From positions 744,001 through 808,000 of the forward strand of contig CBDHEM010000069.1 in assembly GCA_965261955.1 (NCBI GenBank): a stretch of DNA of 64,000 nucleotides. The letters run 5' to 3'. A program made the translations under genes and the position numbers. The notes beneath the pieces are model-generated. The model did no database searches and had not been told where the DNA came from. It saw nothing but the letters and a program-made list of their open reading frames with translations. Within the stretch, counting starts at the first letter, position 1. The number at the start of each line of letters is the position of its first letter. The stretch comes from JABAAI01 sp965261955 (GTDB lineage Bacteria; Spirochaetota; Leptospiria; Leptospirales; Leptonemataceae). Positions 35,377-44,609 of the stretch are shown in pieces.

Positions 35377-36423
35377 TTATTCTCCTACCCACGTAAACTG
35401 TAAATTAACAAAGGAAGGCTCTATTTTTAATAGTTGTACATTCTCTACCCCTAGTTGACCCACAGAAAATACAGGCTGATTTTGTAATAAAAATGATGGC
35501 CGCAATGACTTTGTTTCATTATCAAAAAAAATGGGACAGTACACATAAGCAGGAAGCTTCGCTCTTCTCAACTTCCCGGCTTCTTGACTCATGTAAAAAC
35601 TGACGCGTGATTCTCCTGAAACTTGCATTTGAATGCCCGGTATTTTATTTATACAGCGAACAGGAATATTTTTTACTACAGTGTAATTGCTGTTAGCAAT
35701 AGGCAGGATATTTACACTCAACTCCACTTGAAATGGTTGATTAGGAGCAAAGCTAACAAAATCAGGTAAGTTATTAATAAGAACTCGACGAGATATCGTA
35801 TCATTTCTTTCTTTTATACGCAACTCTTCTGTTTCTACATGTGTCATCGCAGCTATGGTTTCATAAGGCCCTTTTAATATAACTGTTCGTGGAGATTGAA
35901 TTACATAACCTATCTCATATCCCTTAATGGAATGGAGTGTGATTTTAGGTATAACACTTAATTCCCGTAAAAAAAAACGATCTATAAAGAGTTGTAACTC
36001 TTTTGTATAATAGACAGTAACACCACTAGGAGGGTCCGGATAAAGACTTACAATATATAAATTTGAACCGGGCAAAGGATTAGGGTTTTTAATCAAAAGG
36101 CGGAAATCCGATGTGTCAAAATCCATTTTTTCTGCTTTGCCTGTAAATTTTACAGCCATAAAGGGAGGTAATTTGCGAGAAAAAATAAATTCTGAAGGTA
36201 TTTCCGGCTGAATTACGGGTACCTGAATCGAACGCGTCAGAGTAGAAGCATCTCGCACATAAAAATATAAAATTAATGTAAGAAACAAACTAACTATTTT
36301 ACTTGTTCCATTTTTCTTGAGTGAAGAAAAAATTCTATTCCTGAAAGATAACGGAATATTACTCGCACTCTCTTTTTCTGATACAAGAGAAAATTCTTTG
36401 GGTATTTTTATTTTATGCTGCAT
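35377..36423 (-). CDS. YbbR-domain protein (CdaR-like)
   Basis: A 348-residue protein with one N-terminal membrane span (KIVSLFLTLILYFYV) and a large extracytoplasmic part made of YbbR-type repeats (for example LSVIPKITLHSIKGYEIGYV, RTVILKGPYETI, RVLINNLPDFVSF). In Firmicutes, CdaR regulates the diadenylate cyclase CdaA. The gene lies directly downstream of cdaA here (52-bp gap), so the same partnership is likely. The start is the ATG at 36423. Confidence 0.85.
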   Translation of the reverse strand: MQHKIKIPKEFSLVSEKESASNIPLSFRNRIFSSLKKNGTSKIVSLFLTLILYFYVRDASTLTRSIQVPVIQPEIPSEFIFSRKLPPFMAVKFTGKAEKMDFDTSDFRLLIKNPNPLPGSNLYIVSLYPDPPSGVTVYYTKELQLFIDRFFLRELSVIPKITLHSIKGYEIGYVIQSPRTVILKGPYETIAAMTHVETEELRIKERNDTISRRVLINNLPDFVSFAPNQPFQVELSVNILPIANSNYTVVKNIPVRCINKIPGIQMQVSGESRVSFYMSQEAGKLRRAKLPAYVYCPIFFDNETKSLRPSFLLQNQPVFSVGQLGVENVQLLKIEPSFVNLQFTWVGE

Positions 36424-36475
36424 AATAATTTATCTTCGTAGAGGCTTATTAAAAAACTATTTTTGTAATCCATTT

Positions 36476-37243
36476 TCATCCTTTTTTGGATAGTAGGCTC
36501 TCTAAAAAAGGCGCCATCTCTTTTCCCTTAGGATGAAAAATGTTCCCTTTCACCATAACAACTATTTTCCCACTTTCTTCTGAAGTAACAACAACGATAG
36601 CATCTGTCTCCTCCGATATGCCAAGACCTGCTCGGTGACGTGATCCATGGGTCTTTTTTAGTTTAGGGGATTGAGAAAGAGGAAGATAACAAGAAGCTGC
36701 TACAATTCTATTCCCTTCAACTATAACAGCTCCATCATGGAGAGGAGAACGGTTAGAAAAGATCGTTTCAATTAATTCAAAAGATATTTCTGCATCTAGC
36801 GAAACAGCTTGAGAAATAATATTTTCAGGACGAATTCTTCGTAATATCACCACGATAGAACCAATACGTTTCTCTGCCATGCTAGAGGCAGCATTCACTA
36901 ACTCTATCACAGGCACAGTACGAGTCGAATAAATCCATTGGAAAAAACTAGACTGACCCAAGCCAGAAGCTAGGCGTCGAAGCTCAGGTTGAATCAATAT
37001 AATTACGCCAATAACAAAGTAAGTCGAAATGTTATTTACCAGCCAAGATAACACTGCTAAGTTTAGATAGCGCGAAAGTATATCAGCTAAAAACAGAAAA
37101 ACAACACCTAACAAGAGTTGTATACCCCGTGTACGACTAAGTAAAAGAAGTATGCGATAAAAGAGAAAATAAACAATGCCAATATCTATAACAAAAAGCA
37201 GAATACTCCAGAAATCAATATCTTTAGAATGTTCAAAAAGCAC
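36476..37243 (-). CDS. cdaA: Diadenylate cyclase CdaA (DisA_N domain)
   Basis: Membrane-bound enzyme that makes cyclic di-AMP from two ATP. Three N-terminal membrane segments (FWSILLFVIDIGIVYFLFY, LLLGVVFLFLADIL, TYFVIGVIILIQPELRR) precede the DAC domain, which has both catalytic motifs: LHDGAVIV (DGA) and SRHRAGLG (RHR) followed by TDAIVVVTSEESG. 255 residues. The start is a GTG at 37243 inside the end of dapB, with AGGA about 8 bases upstream, so translation is coupled. ybbR follows. Confidence 0.95.
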   Translation of the reverse strand: MLFEHSKDIDFWSILLFVIDIGIVYFLFYRILLLLSRTRGIQLLLGVVFLFLADILSRYLNLAVLSWLVNNISTYFVIGVIILIQPELRRLASGLGQSSFFQWIYSTRTVPVIELVNAASSMAEKRIGSIVVILRRIRPENIISQAVSLDAEISFELIETIFSNRSPLHDGAVIVEGNRIVAASCYLPLSQSPKLKKTHGSRHRAGLGISEETDAIVVVTSEESGKIVVMVKGNIFHPKGKEMAPFLESLLSKKG

Positions 37244-38072
37244 CGGTTAATCCTAAAATATCGTTTAGAGTGTACATTTTTGCTTGTCTCTCTTCCTCAG
37301 CAAAAAACTTACCAGCACGTAAAGCACCCATACCAAAAGCACTTCGAGAAGAAGCCCTATGAGTCAGTTCAATGCGCTCCCCATCGCCCATAAAATAAAC
37401 TGTATGATCTCCCACCACATCACCTCCTCGTAAAGCATGGACACCAAGCTCTCTTTTAGAACGCTCTCCCACATTCCCTTGCCGACCATGTTTTATTTCA
37501 TAATCAGTGGCGGTAGAAGGATTTATATTCAAAGCATCGCAAAGGGACAGGGCTGTTCCCGAAGGGGCATCTTTTTTATAACGATGATGAATTTCAGAAA
37601 TTTCTACATCATACTCTGGACCTAAAAAACGAACACTTTGTTTAACAAGGTGTGATAATAAACTCACACCCAAAGACATATTAGAAGCAAGTAAGATCGG
37701 TATATCTTGGCTAGCCTGAAAAATGAGTTCTTTTTGTCTTTCTGTGAAACCTGTTGTTCCAATTACACATGAAATCTTTTGTTCTAGGCAATAGTTCACT
37801 ACACCCATAGAGGTTTCTGGTGAAGAAAAATCAATCACAACCTTTGCATTCTTCAAAGCTTCATTATATTCAGAAGATAATTTAACACTTAGGGTCTTTG
37901 TACCTGCCACCTCTCCTGCATCCCTTCCTATATCAGAAGACTGATTACTTTCTAAAGCACCGCATAAAAGCATGGCTCCATCATTGAATACTTGCGACAA
38001 AGAAATAATGGTACGTCCCATACGACCACCCGCACCCACTATCGCAAAGGGTAAACATAGGCTTTTATTCAT
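37233..38072 (-). CDS. dapB: 4-hydroxy-tetrahydrodipicolinate reductase
   Basis: NAD(P)H-dependent step of the lysine/diaminopimelate pathway that feeds peptidoglycan. Seen: the nucleotide-binding VGAGGRMGRTI, VIDFSSPETSM, CVIGTTGFTERQ, the active-site segment EISEIHHRYKKDAPSGTAL (catalytic histidine and lysine) and HALRGGDVVGDHTV. 279 residues. The ATG at 38072 overlaps the dapA stop by 4 bp (ATGA) and has GGGGAGAGG upstream. Confidence 0.97.
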   Translation of the reverse strand: MNKSLCLPFAIVGAGGRMGRTIISLSQVFNDGAMLLCGALESNQSSDIGRDAGEVAGTKTLSVKLSSEYNEALKNAKVVIDFSSPETSMGVVNYCLEQKISCVIGTTGFTERQKELIFQASQDIPILLASNMSLGVSLLSHLVKQSVRFLGPEYDVEISEIHHRYKKDAPSGTALSLCDALNINPSTATDYEIKHGRQGNVGERSKRELGVHALRGGDVVGDHTVYFMGDGERIELTHRASSRSAFGMGALRAGKFFAEEERQAKMYTLNDILGLTGAF

Positions 38073-38962
38073 TTCCTCTCCCCTATCTTTTCAAGGCTAT
38101 GCATGATTTTTTCTAGACGTGTACGCAGATCTGCAGGGAAAGGGGTCAGGGGCAAACGAATGGAATCTTCACAAAGGCCACGCAAAAAAGCTGCTGCCTT
38201 TACCGGAATGGGATTTGTTTCCCAAAAAAGTGCATTCATAAAATCAACTAGCTCATAAAAGATTTTATTTCCACTAGTAAAATCACCTTTCACATAGCAC
38301 TGTACCATTTTACACATTTGGCGAGGATATATGTTGGAAGCGACAGAAACGATCCCTTGCCCCCCCAAACCCATGAATGCAGGTGTAATATTATCATCTC
38401 CACATAAACAACTGAGTTTTTCTCCACATTTTTTTTGAAGCATGACCATTTGATTAGGATTACCACTGGCCTCTTTCACCGCTTGAATTTTCTCATGTTT
38501 AGATAAAGCTTCCATCGTTTCAATGGAAATATTCACCCCTGTCCGGCCTTGGATATTGTAAAGCATAATAGGCACACTGGACGCTTCCGCTATTTTCAAA
38601 AAGTGCATTCGCAAACCTTTTTGGGTAGGTTTATTATAATAGGGGCTAACCAACATTACAGCATCTACACCATCGCTACAAGCCGCTTGGGTAAGGGAAA
38701 TGGCCTCCTCTGTGGAGTTAGACCCCGTACCTGCAATGACAGAAACTCTACCATTCACATATTCCACTGTACGAGAAATCAATTCTCGATGCTCCAAATG
38801 GCTTAAAGTGGGAGATTCTCCCGTTGTACCACAGGGCACGATGCCATTCACACCGGCTTCAATTTGCCGATCAATCAAATGCTGATATGCAAGAAAGTCT
38901 ATCCGTCGACCATTCTCACAAAAAGGAGTTAGTATTGCTGTATAGAGACCAAAAAATTCCAT
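38069..38962 (-). CDS. dapA: 4-hydroxy-tetrahydrodipicolinate synthase
   Basis: Class I aldolase condensing pyruvate with aspartate semialdehyde, the first committed step to diaminopimelate. TIM-barrel signatures are visible: GVNGIVPCGTTGESPTLSH, VIAGTGSNSTEEAI, YYNKPTQKGL, LYNIQGRTGVNI (active-site tyrosine) and AVKEASG with the Schiff-base lysine. 297 residues from the ATG at 38962. Only 27 bp separate it from the divergent WbpL-like gene, so promoters must overlap coding sequence or lie inside this gap. Confidence 0.97.
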   Translation of the reverse strand: MEFFGLYTAILTPFCENGRRIDFLAYQHLIDRQIEAGVNGIVPCGTTGESPTLSHLEHRELISRTVEYVNGRVSVIAGTGSNSTEEAISLTQAACSDGVDAVMLVSPYYNKPTQKGLRMHFLKIAEASSVPIMLYNIQGRTGVNISIETMEALSKHEKIQAVKEASGNPNQMVMLQKKCGEKLSCLCGDDNITPAFMGLGGQGIVSVASNIYPRQMCKMVQCYVKGDFTSGNKIFYELVDFMNALFWETNPIPVKAAAFLRGLCEDSIRLPLTPFPADLRTRLEKIMHSLEKIGERK

Positions 38963-38989
38963 AGTATAAAATCCCTAAAAGAACATATT

Positions 38990-40120
38990 ATGATACAACT
39001 TATATTCGCCTTCCACTATCAAATATTTTTCGTTTTTAGTGCGGCCATAAGCTGTTTTTTTATTTGCCGTCATTTAGCACGGCATCCCCATCTAATCTCT
39101 GATATCCCAAATTTACGCTCTTCGCATAAGAGAACCGTCTCCCGAGGGGGAGGGATATCTCTTTTTTTACCCTGTATAATTTTCTTTATTTTTCTCTTTT
39201 GGCCAATAGCCAATCCTATAACGCAAACTATAGTGATTGGCTCTCTATTTTTTGCGTTTATTGGCACTATTGATGATCATCAAAGCATATCTCCAGTTAT
39301 ACGCCTAGTCATTTCGTTTATAATCAGTATTATCCTATGTTTCTACAGTTTAGATAACACTCTCACATTCTTTGGTATTTCTTTTTCAGGATGGCCTGTA
39401 CGTGTATTTCAAGTGCTTTGGATAGTCAGTTGTATCAATTTTTTTAATTTCATGGATGGGATAGATGGCCTAGCAGCCTTACAGGCTTGGTGGATTGCCA
39501 TTTTAGTGAGCCTAACTGCCTATTTAGGCTTTTATGAACTGATCAGTAGCCAAAATCCAAAACTAACCTCCTTGTATCCTGCAATTGCACTATTTAAGAC
39601 GATCTTTTGGACTTACTTGCTCTTGGCCGGTACTCTATCAGCATTTCTATATTGGAATTGGCCCCGGGCTCATGTTTTTATGGGCGATGGAGGGTCTTAT
39701 TTTTTAGGATTTATGCTTGGCTATGCTGCCCTTTTCAGCAGTCAAATGGTTAAAGCAACTAATCTATTACCCGATAATGGAGTGGGGGGCGGCCCCCCTC
39801 GACCTAATATTTTTGACACAGGGATCATTTTTACAGCATGGGTACCATTTTATTTGGATGCAATCATTACACTTATTTTACGACTAAAAAAAAAGCAAAA
39901 TATTTTCTGTGCTCATCGTGGTCATCTTTATCAAAAGTTTTTGAACAGAGGTATGAAGGAGATAAAAATACTCTTTTTCTATTCCAGCTTGAATGTGTTT
40001 CTGATTATTCCCATCACAGTTTGGGCAGTGTTACGATCATCTGCCCTTTCTTTTTCTTTAGAAACTTTTTTCCTTACTTTATATTTTATTATATTTTGGA
40101 AATCACATAAAAGCTCATGA
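38990..40120 (+). CDS. WbpL/WecA-like undecaprenyl-phosphate sugar-1-phosphate transferase
   Basis: Polytopic inner-membrane enzyme of the MraY/WecA/WbpL family (376 residues, about ten spans), which starts O-antigen or similar glycans on the lipid carrier. Key motifs: GGGISLFL after the first loop, the metal-binding FAFIGTIDDH, NFFNFMDGIDGLAALQ, HVFMGDGGSYFLGF and AHRGHLYQKFLNRG. The last is closest to WbpL-type enzymes. An unusual glycine/proline-rich stretch (DNGVGGGPPRPNIFDTG) sits before the last metal/sugar loop. The ATG at 38990 is divergent from dapA. The next gene overlaps by 4 bp. Confidence 0.85.
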   Translation: MIQLIFAFHYQIFFVFSAAISCFFICRHLARHPHLISDIPNLRSSHKRTVSRGGGISLFLPCIIFFIFLFWPIANPITQTIVIGSLFFAFIGTIDDHQSISPVIRLVISFIISIILCFYSLDNTLTFFGISFSGWPVRVFQVLWIVSCINFFNFMDGIDGLAALQAWWIAILVSLTAYLGFYELISSQNPKLTSLYPAIALFKTIFWTYLLLAGTLSAFLYWNWPRAHVFMGDGGSYFLGFMLGYAALFSSQMVKATNLLPDNGVGGGPPRPNIFDTGIIFTAWVPFYLDAIITLILRLKKKQNIFCAHRGHLYQKFLNRGMKEIKILFFYSSLNVFLIIPITVWAVLRSSALSFSLETFFLTLYFIIFWKSHKSS

Positions 40121-43100
40121 CGCTATTACGAATAAAGAAATTCCTATTTAAAAAAGCGAAAAATGCTCTAATACCTGCCTTTTTTCTTTGGGTATTGATG
40201 TTTAGTCTAGGAATTGGACGCATCGCAAATGATACTTTTTTTATAAGAGAGAGTGGGGCGATAAACCTACCATTTGCGATAATCTTCAATGCTTTAGTCA
40301 TTATCGTAGCTTCTTTACTTTATATTTTCTTAGAAAGACGTTTACAGCGCTTCTCTTTTTTGACCGGACTTATCTCCTTTTTTGCAATCACCCTATTTTT
40401 CTTGCGAAGCCAATTTTTTCAAAACTATACTTGGTTACCCTATGCTATTTTTGCCTATTATGAAATGATTTTTCTCTTTGTTCAGATGCACTTCTGGACC
40501 TGCTTAAACGATGTCTTTGGACCTAGAGAAGGGAAAAAACTTTTCCCGTATTTATCTGCTATAGGGCTCGTTGGTACTATTTGTGGCGGACTTTTCACTT
40601 GGCTTTCTTCTTTTTGGTTTGAGTATCATCAGCTATTTTATGTATGGATATCTTTGCTGCTATTAACTATACCCATCTCTACCAGACTGGGAAGGTCCAA
40701 AAATGCTATAGCCGTAAAGAGAGTATTAAAAGGTAAAAAAGAAAGTACAAAGCAAAATATTCAAGAAATTTGGAAGTCACCTCTTATTCGATATTTGGCA
40801 TTGATTAGCGTACCGCTTTGGCTCGTTATACACAGTGTCGATTGGCTCTTTTTTTTATATGCGGAAGAGATGTTCACAGATAATCCGAAGGATTTATCAG
40901 CTTTTCTAGGCATCTTAAATGGTAGTGCTTCTTTAGTCGGTGCTCTTTTGCAGTTTTTTGTCACTCCTTTTATCCTACGGAATTTCGGTGTTGGTTTTAC
41001 TTACAGTCTACATTCTATAATCGTTACTTTTGGAGCCCTACTTTTTACTATCCGAAGTTTTATCCCTGTCGCCAGTAATATCTTAAGTCCCATACGTACT
41101 ATTTTTCCCATTATAGCTCGCTTTATTGATGAAACCATACACTATTCAGCTTACGAAACAACGACTCACTTACTATTTGGAGCCATACCATCAAAGATAC
41201 GAGGGCAATCAAGAATTTTTATACATGGCTTATTTGATACCACTGTCACAGTATTATCTGGTTTCATTTTATTAGTCGCATCTATCTTGACCATACCACA
41301 TCGTTTCATTGCACTAACCGCATTTTGCATTGGTTTTTTATGGATATTTTTAGCATTTCGAATTAAAAAATACTATATTAATGAACTCGCACTCACACTT
41401 TCCTCAAATACGGACCGTTCGCAAACAAATTTGCTTTCAAACCTTCAAGTAGATTCAAAAATAACAAAGGCTACAAAGAAACTTCTATTGGCTTCCATTT
41501 ATGGAGACAATGATGAAGCAGCTTTATTCTCACTCAGCTATATTAAAAAAGTCTACAATCGTGAAATTTTACTAGAGATGTCAAAAAACATAACTCAAAT
41601 GAAAGGGATTGCATTTAAAGGAAGCCTGCATCTTTTCTCAGAAGCAAAAATTAAAGAAATTTTACCCATATTAAAGGCCATCTATACAAGTTCGCCGGAA
41701 GAAAGACAATCTGACATCATCGAATGCATTGGTAAATTAGAGCCTAGTTTTATTTTTGCTAATATAGGATATTTCCGACAAAAGGCTAGCCCACCTGTCT
41801 TAGCTTCTGCTATTCTCACTCTTTTTCGAACCCATAAAAGTGGGGAAGGGAATCGTATCGCCAATGTTTGTCTGAAGGAAATGGTTAACTCAAAAGCTAT
41901 CCCTAAAAAAGTAGAAGCCATCCATATATTGTCTCAACTCAAAACAAAATCAATTGCCCCTCTTTTTTTAAAGCTAGCCAGAGATACAAATCATAAAATA
42001 AAAATAGAAACAATTAAAGTCATTGGATATATTAAGAACCAAAAAATCACAAATTTTTTAATTCAAGAACTAAAAAAGAATAAGAACACTCCTATCATTA
42101 TTTCTGCGCTAATTCAACAGGGAGTTTACTGTTTAGGCCCATTGCAAAAATTAGCTCATACTCTCAAAATAAATATAAAGAAACACCATAACCTTTTAAA
42201 AAACATTATCAAATGCATTGGTGATATTCAATCAATGAAAAGTATTTCATTGCTTTCTTCTCTACTAGAAAAAAAAGAACAATCTCTTGAACGGCATATT
42301 ATACCCGCAATGGAAAATATACTATATATAAATTATTCGCGAAGCAATCAAAAAAATATAAGAGATCTTTTTAGCAAACATGTAGCCTCGCAAGTTTTAG
42401 AAATTTTTCATAAGAATTCTCAAAATATATATAAGATTAATATGTATCTGAAATCATTACAGTGCATAGAAGAGGCTAAAATTAAGGGTATACTTTGCGA
42501 TGGATTGAACCAAACATATAATTTTTGCCTGGAAACCATGCTAAAGTGTATGAGTATACTATATAATCCTGTAAAAATTCGAGTTGTAATACGGGGCTTA
42601 CATAGTAATGAAAAACGCATGCATTCTGAAGCTCTTGAAGTATTAGAGAGTATAGGTTATGAGGGAGAAATCCTAAGTAAAATAGTAGAAAAGCAAAAAG
42701 AAAAAAAGGTAACGGTAATCAAAGAACAAGATCAGCTTCTAGAAGGAATACTGAAATTAGATAATTCCCAATGGCAAAATATGTGTACGATATATTCTAT
42801 AGGAGAGTTAAAGGCCTCTTCTTTACAAAACACAATTCAAAAATATAAAACCCATCCTGATCATCTTGTACGAATGAGTGCAATTGTTTGTTTGGATAAA
42901 TTATCTAATCAGAAAGGGAAAAAATTAAAAGAGAAAAAGAGGATAAAAGAAATGGCGATAAATATTGAAAAAATTTTATTTTTACGGACTGTTCCTATTT
43001 TTGCAAATGTGAGCACAAATGACTTACAATGGATTAGTGAAATTGTAGTCGAAAAGCTATTTGAAGTAAATGACTATGTCTTTCATGAGGACGATTTTGG

Positions 43101-43374
43101 AGATACTTTTTATATTATCCAAAGGGGAGAAGTCTCTATTCAAAAGGGAGATATATTCTTAACAACCTTACACGCAAAGGATCACTTCGGAGAAATTGCG
43201 ATGTACGACCAACAACCACGTACAGCCGATGCTATATGTAAAAGTAAAACAATGCTACTCTCTATCGAAAGAAAAAACTTTCAAAGATTATTGTTAAATA
43301 GACCTGAAATTGCTATGGGAATGTTCGAAAATTTTAGCCGAAGGCTCAGGGACGTAACAAAAAAACTAAATTGA
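40117..43374 (+). CDS. Nucleotide-carrier-like membrane protein fused to HEAT repeats and a cNMP-binding domain
   Basis: 1085 residues in three parts. Residues ~10-430 form about twelve membrane segments resembling the Npt1/Npt2 ATP/ADP carrier family (NALIPAFFLWVLMFSLGIGR, FVQMHFWTCLNDVFGPREGKK, truncated here). Residues ~450-960 are helical repeats with HEAT character (for example AIHILSQLKTKSIAPLFLKLA, KVIGYIKNQKITNFLIQELK). Residues ~965-1085 are a cyclic-nucleotide-binding domain with the phosphate cassette HFGEIAMYDQQPRTADA. The fusion suggests transport or membrane activity gated by a cyclic nucleotide. I recall similar fusions in leptospires. It overlaps the previous gene by 4 bp and converges on rplF with a 21-bp gap. 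Confidence 0.8.
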   Translation: MTLLRIKKFLFKKAKNALIPAFFLWVLMFSLGIGRIANDTFFIRESGAINLPFAIIFNALVIIVASLLYIFLERRLQRFSFLTGLISFFAITLFFLRSQFFQNYTWLPYAIFAYYEMIFLFVQMHFWTCLNDVFGPREGKKLFPYLSAIGLVGTICGGLFTWLSSFWFEYHQLFYVWISLLLLTIPISTRLGRSKNAIAVKRVLKGKKESTKQNIQEIWKSPLIRYLALISVPLWLVIHSVDWLFFLYAEEMFTDNPKDLSAFLGILNGSASLVGALLQFFVTPFILRNFGVGFTYSLHSIIVTFGALLFTIRSFIPVASNILSPIRTIFPIIARFIDETIHYSAYETTTHLLFGAIPSKIRGQSRIFIHGLFDTTVTVLSGFILLVASILTIPHRFIALTAFCIGFLWIFLAFRIKKYYINELALTLSSNTDRSQTNLLSNLQVDSKITKATKKLLLASIYGDNDEAALFSLSYIKKVYNREILLEMSKNITQMKGIAFKGSLHLFSEAKIKEILPILKAIYTSSPEERQSDIIECIGKLEPSFIFANIGYFRQKASPPVLASAILTLFRTHKSGEGNRIANVCLKEMVNSKAIPKKVEAIHILSQLKTKSIAPLFLKLARDTNHKIKIETIKVIGYIKNQKITNFLIQELKKNKNTPIIISALIQQGVYCLGPLQKLAHTLKINIKKHHNLLKNIIKCIGDIQSMKSISLLSSLLEKKEQSLERHIIPAMENILYINYSRSNQKNIRDLFSKHVASQVLEIFHKNSQNIYKINMYLKSLQCIEEAKIKGILCDGLNQTYNFCLETMLKCMSILYNPVKIRVVIRGLHSNEKRMHSEALEVLESIGYEGEILSKIVEKQKEKKVTVIKEQDQLLEGILKLDNSQWQNMCTIYSIGELKASSLQNTIQKYKTHPDHLVRMSAIVCLDKLSNQKGKKLKEKKRIKEMAINIEKILFLRTVPIFANVSTNDLQWISEIVVEKLFEVNDYVFHEDDFGDTFYIIQRGEVSIQKGDIFLTTLHAKDHFGEIAMYDQQPRTADAICKSKTMLLSIERKNFQRLLLNRPEIAMGMFENFSRRLRDVTKKLN

Positions 43375-43395
43375 AAAATAATGAAAAAAAATAGT

Positions 43396-43947
43396 TTATT
43401 TCTTCGCAGCTTTAGCAGACTTACCTGCCTTGCGAATGATATGCTCATCTGAATAGCGGACACCTTTACCTTTATACGGTTCTGGAGGACGCATAGAACG
43501 AATTTCTGCCGCAGCTTGCCCTAATTTTTGTTTATCTATACTACTTAGATTGATTTTTGTTTGATCTTTCACTGTTGCCACTATACCATCAGCAAGCGAA
43601 TAGTGAATATTATGGGAATAGCCTAAGGAGAGAGAAAGATTTTGCCCTTTCACTTGTGCACGATATCCAACACCTACAAGCTCCAATGTGATATCCCACC
43701 CTTGACTTACACCACGAATATTATTAGCAAGAAGGGCACGCACCGTGCCATACATCGCTCCTAAATCAGTTGAATTATTCCCATCACACACTAAACGCAC
43801 CCGAGAATCTTCTTCACTCAATTCTATACCCTTGGGAAGTGGAGAAGAAAGCTCTCCTTTCGAACCCTTTGCGAGCACCCTTGCACCCTCAACACGAACA
43901 CTCACACCATCTGGCAAATCGATGGGATTTTTTCCTATACGAGACAT
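43396..43947 (-). CDS. rplF: 50S ribosomal protein L6
   Basis: 183 residues, two-domain L6 fold that binds 23S rRNA near the sarcin-ricin loop. Clear start MSRIGKNPIDLPDGVSV and family signature PEPYKGKGVRYSDEHI near the C-terminus. It is the last gene of this minus-strand ribosomal run. The genes that normally follow (rplR, rpsE, rpmD, rplO, secY) are absent and part of them is found on the plus strand at the left edge of the window. A convergent gene ends 21 bp away, so this is a rearrangement breakpoint. Confidence 0.98.
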   Translation of the reverse strand: MSRIGKNPIDLPDGVSVRVEGARVLAKGSKGELSSPLPKGIELSEEDSRVRLVCDGNNSTDLGAMYGTVRALLANNIRGVSQGWDITLELVGVGYRAQVKGQNLSLSLGYSHNIHYSLADGIVATVKDQTKINLSSIDKQKLGQAAAEIRSMRPPEPYKGKGVRYSDEHIIRKAGKSAKAAKK

Positions 43948-43976
43948 ATACTAAGGCCTATTTAAAAACAACCATC

Positions 43977-44372
43977 CTACCAAATCTTACAAATCATTTC
44001 CCCACCAAGATTGAGCCTCTTAGCCTTTCGACTAGTCATCATTCCCTGTGGTGTAGAAAGTATAGAAACCCCCATATTATTATAAATGGGTTTTATCTCC
44101 TTTGCTTTTAGATAACGACGTAACGAGGGACGAGAAACACGATGAATCTTACGAATAACGGGGCTTCCGTGATAATATTTCAACTTTACATCAAGAAAAT
44201 TTTTTTTATTTTCTGTAGTTACCCGGAAATCACCAAGAAAACCTTCATCTTTTAATATCTCTAGAATAACACATTTTTGCTTGGAAGATGGCATAGACAC
44301 AGATGCATAACCCGCAAGGGACGCGTTGCGAATGCGAGTCAACATATCAGCAATAGGATCTGAAAGGCTCAT
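43977..44372 (-). CDS. rpsH: 30S ribosomal protein S8
   Basis: 131 residues, the usual length. Begins MSLSDPIADMLTRIRNA, and the C-terminal RNA-binding signature GVSILSTPQGMMTSRKA is intact. S8 binds helix 21 of 16S rRNA and, in enterobacteria, represses the spc operon. It lies between rpsN and rplF with ~25-bp gaps. Confidence 0.98.
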   Translation of the reverse strand: MSLSDPIADMLTRIRNASLAGYASVSMPSSKQKCVILEILKDEGFLGDFRVTTENKKNFLDVKLKYYHGSPVIRKIHRVSRPSLRRYLKAKEIKPIYNNMGVSILSTPQGMMTSRKAKRLNLGGEMICKIW

Positions 44373-44394
44373 TCAATATATCTCCAACTCAAAT

Positions 44395-44580
44395 TCACCA
44401 AGATGACTTCACTACCCCTGGAATATGCCCAAAACTAGCCAATTTTCTAAAGCAAAGACGACACATATGAAAACGACGCATAAATCCACGAGAACGGCCA
44501 CAAAGAGAACAACGATTGTACTCTCGTACAGCAAACTTTTTTGGGTGCTTATGCTTTTCTATTAAACCTTTACGAGCCAT
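44395..44580 (-). CDS. rpsN: 30S ribosomal protein S14, zinc-binding type Z
   Basis: 61 residues. Two CxxC pairs (RCSLCGR and HMCRLCF) mark the short zinc-binding form, which does not need the longer zinc-free variant. Ends GHIPGVVKSSW as in the family. Starts with ATG at 44580, 29 bp after rplE. Confidence 0.98.
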   Translation of the reverse strand: MARKGLIEKHKHPKKFAVREYNRCSLCGRSRGFMRRFHMCRLCFRKLASFGHIPGVVKSSW

Positions 44581-44609
44581 AATTTCTCCAGTATCATCTG
44601 TTCATTCAT

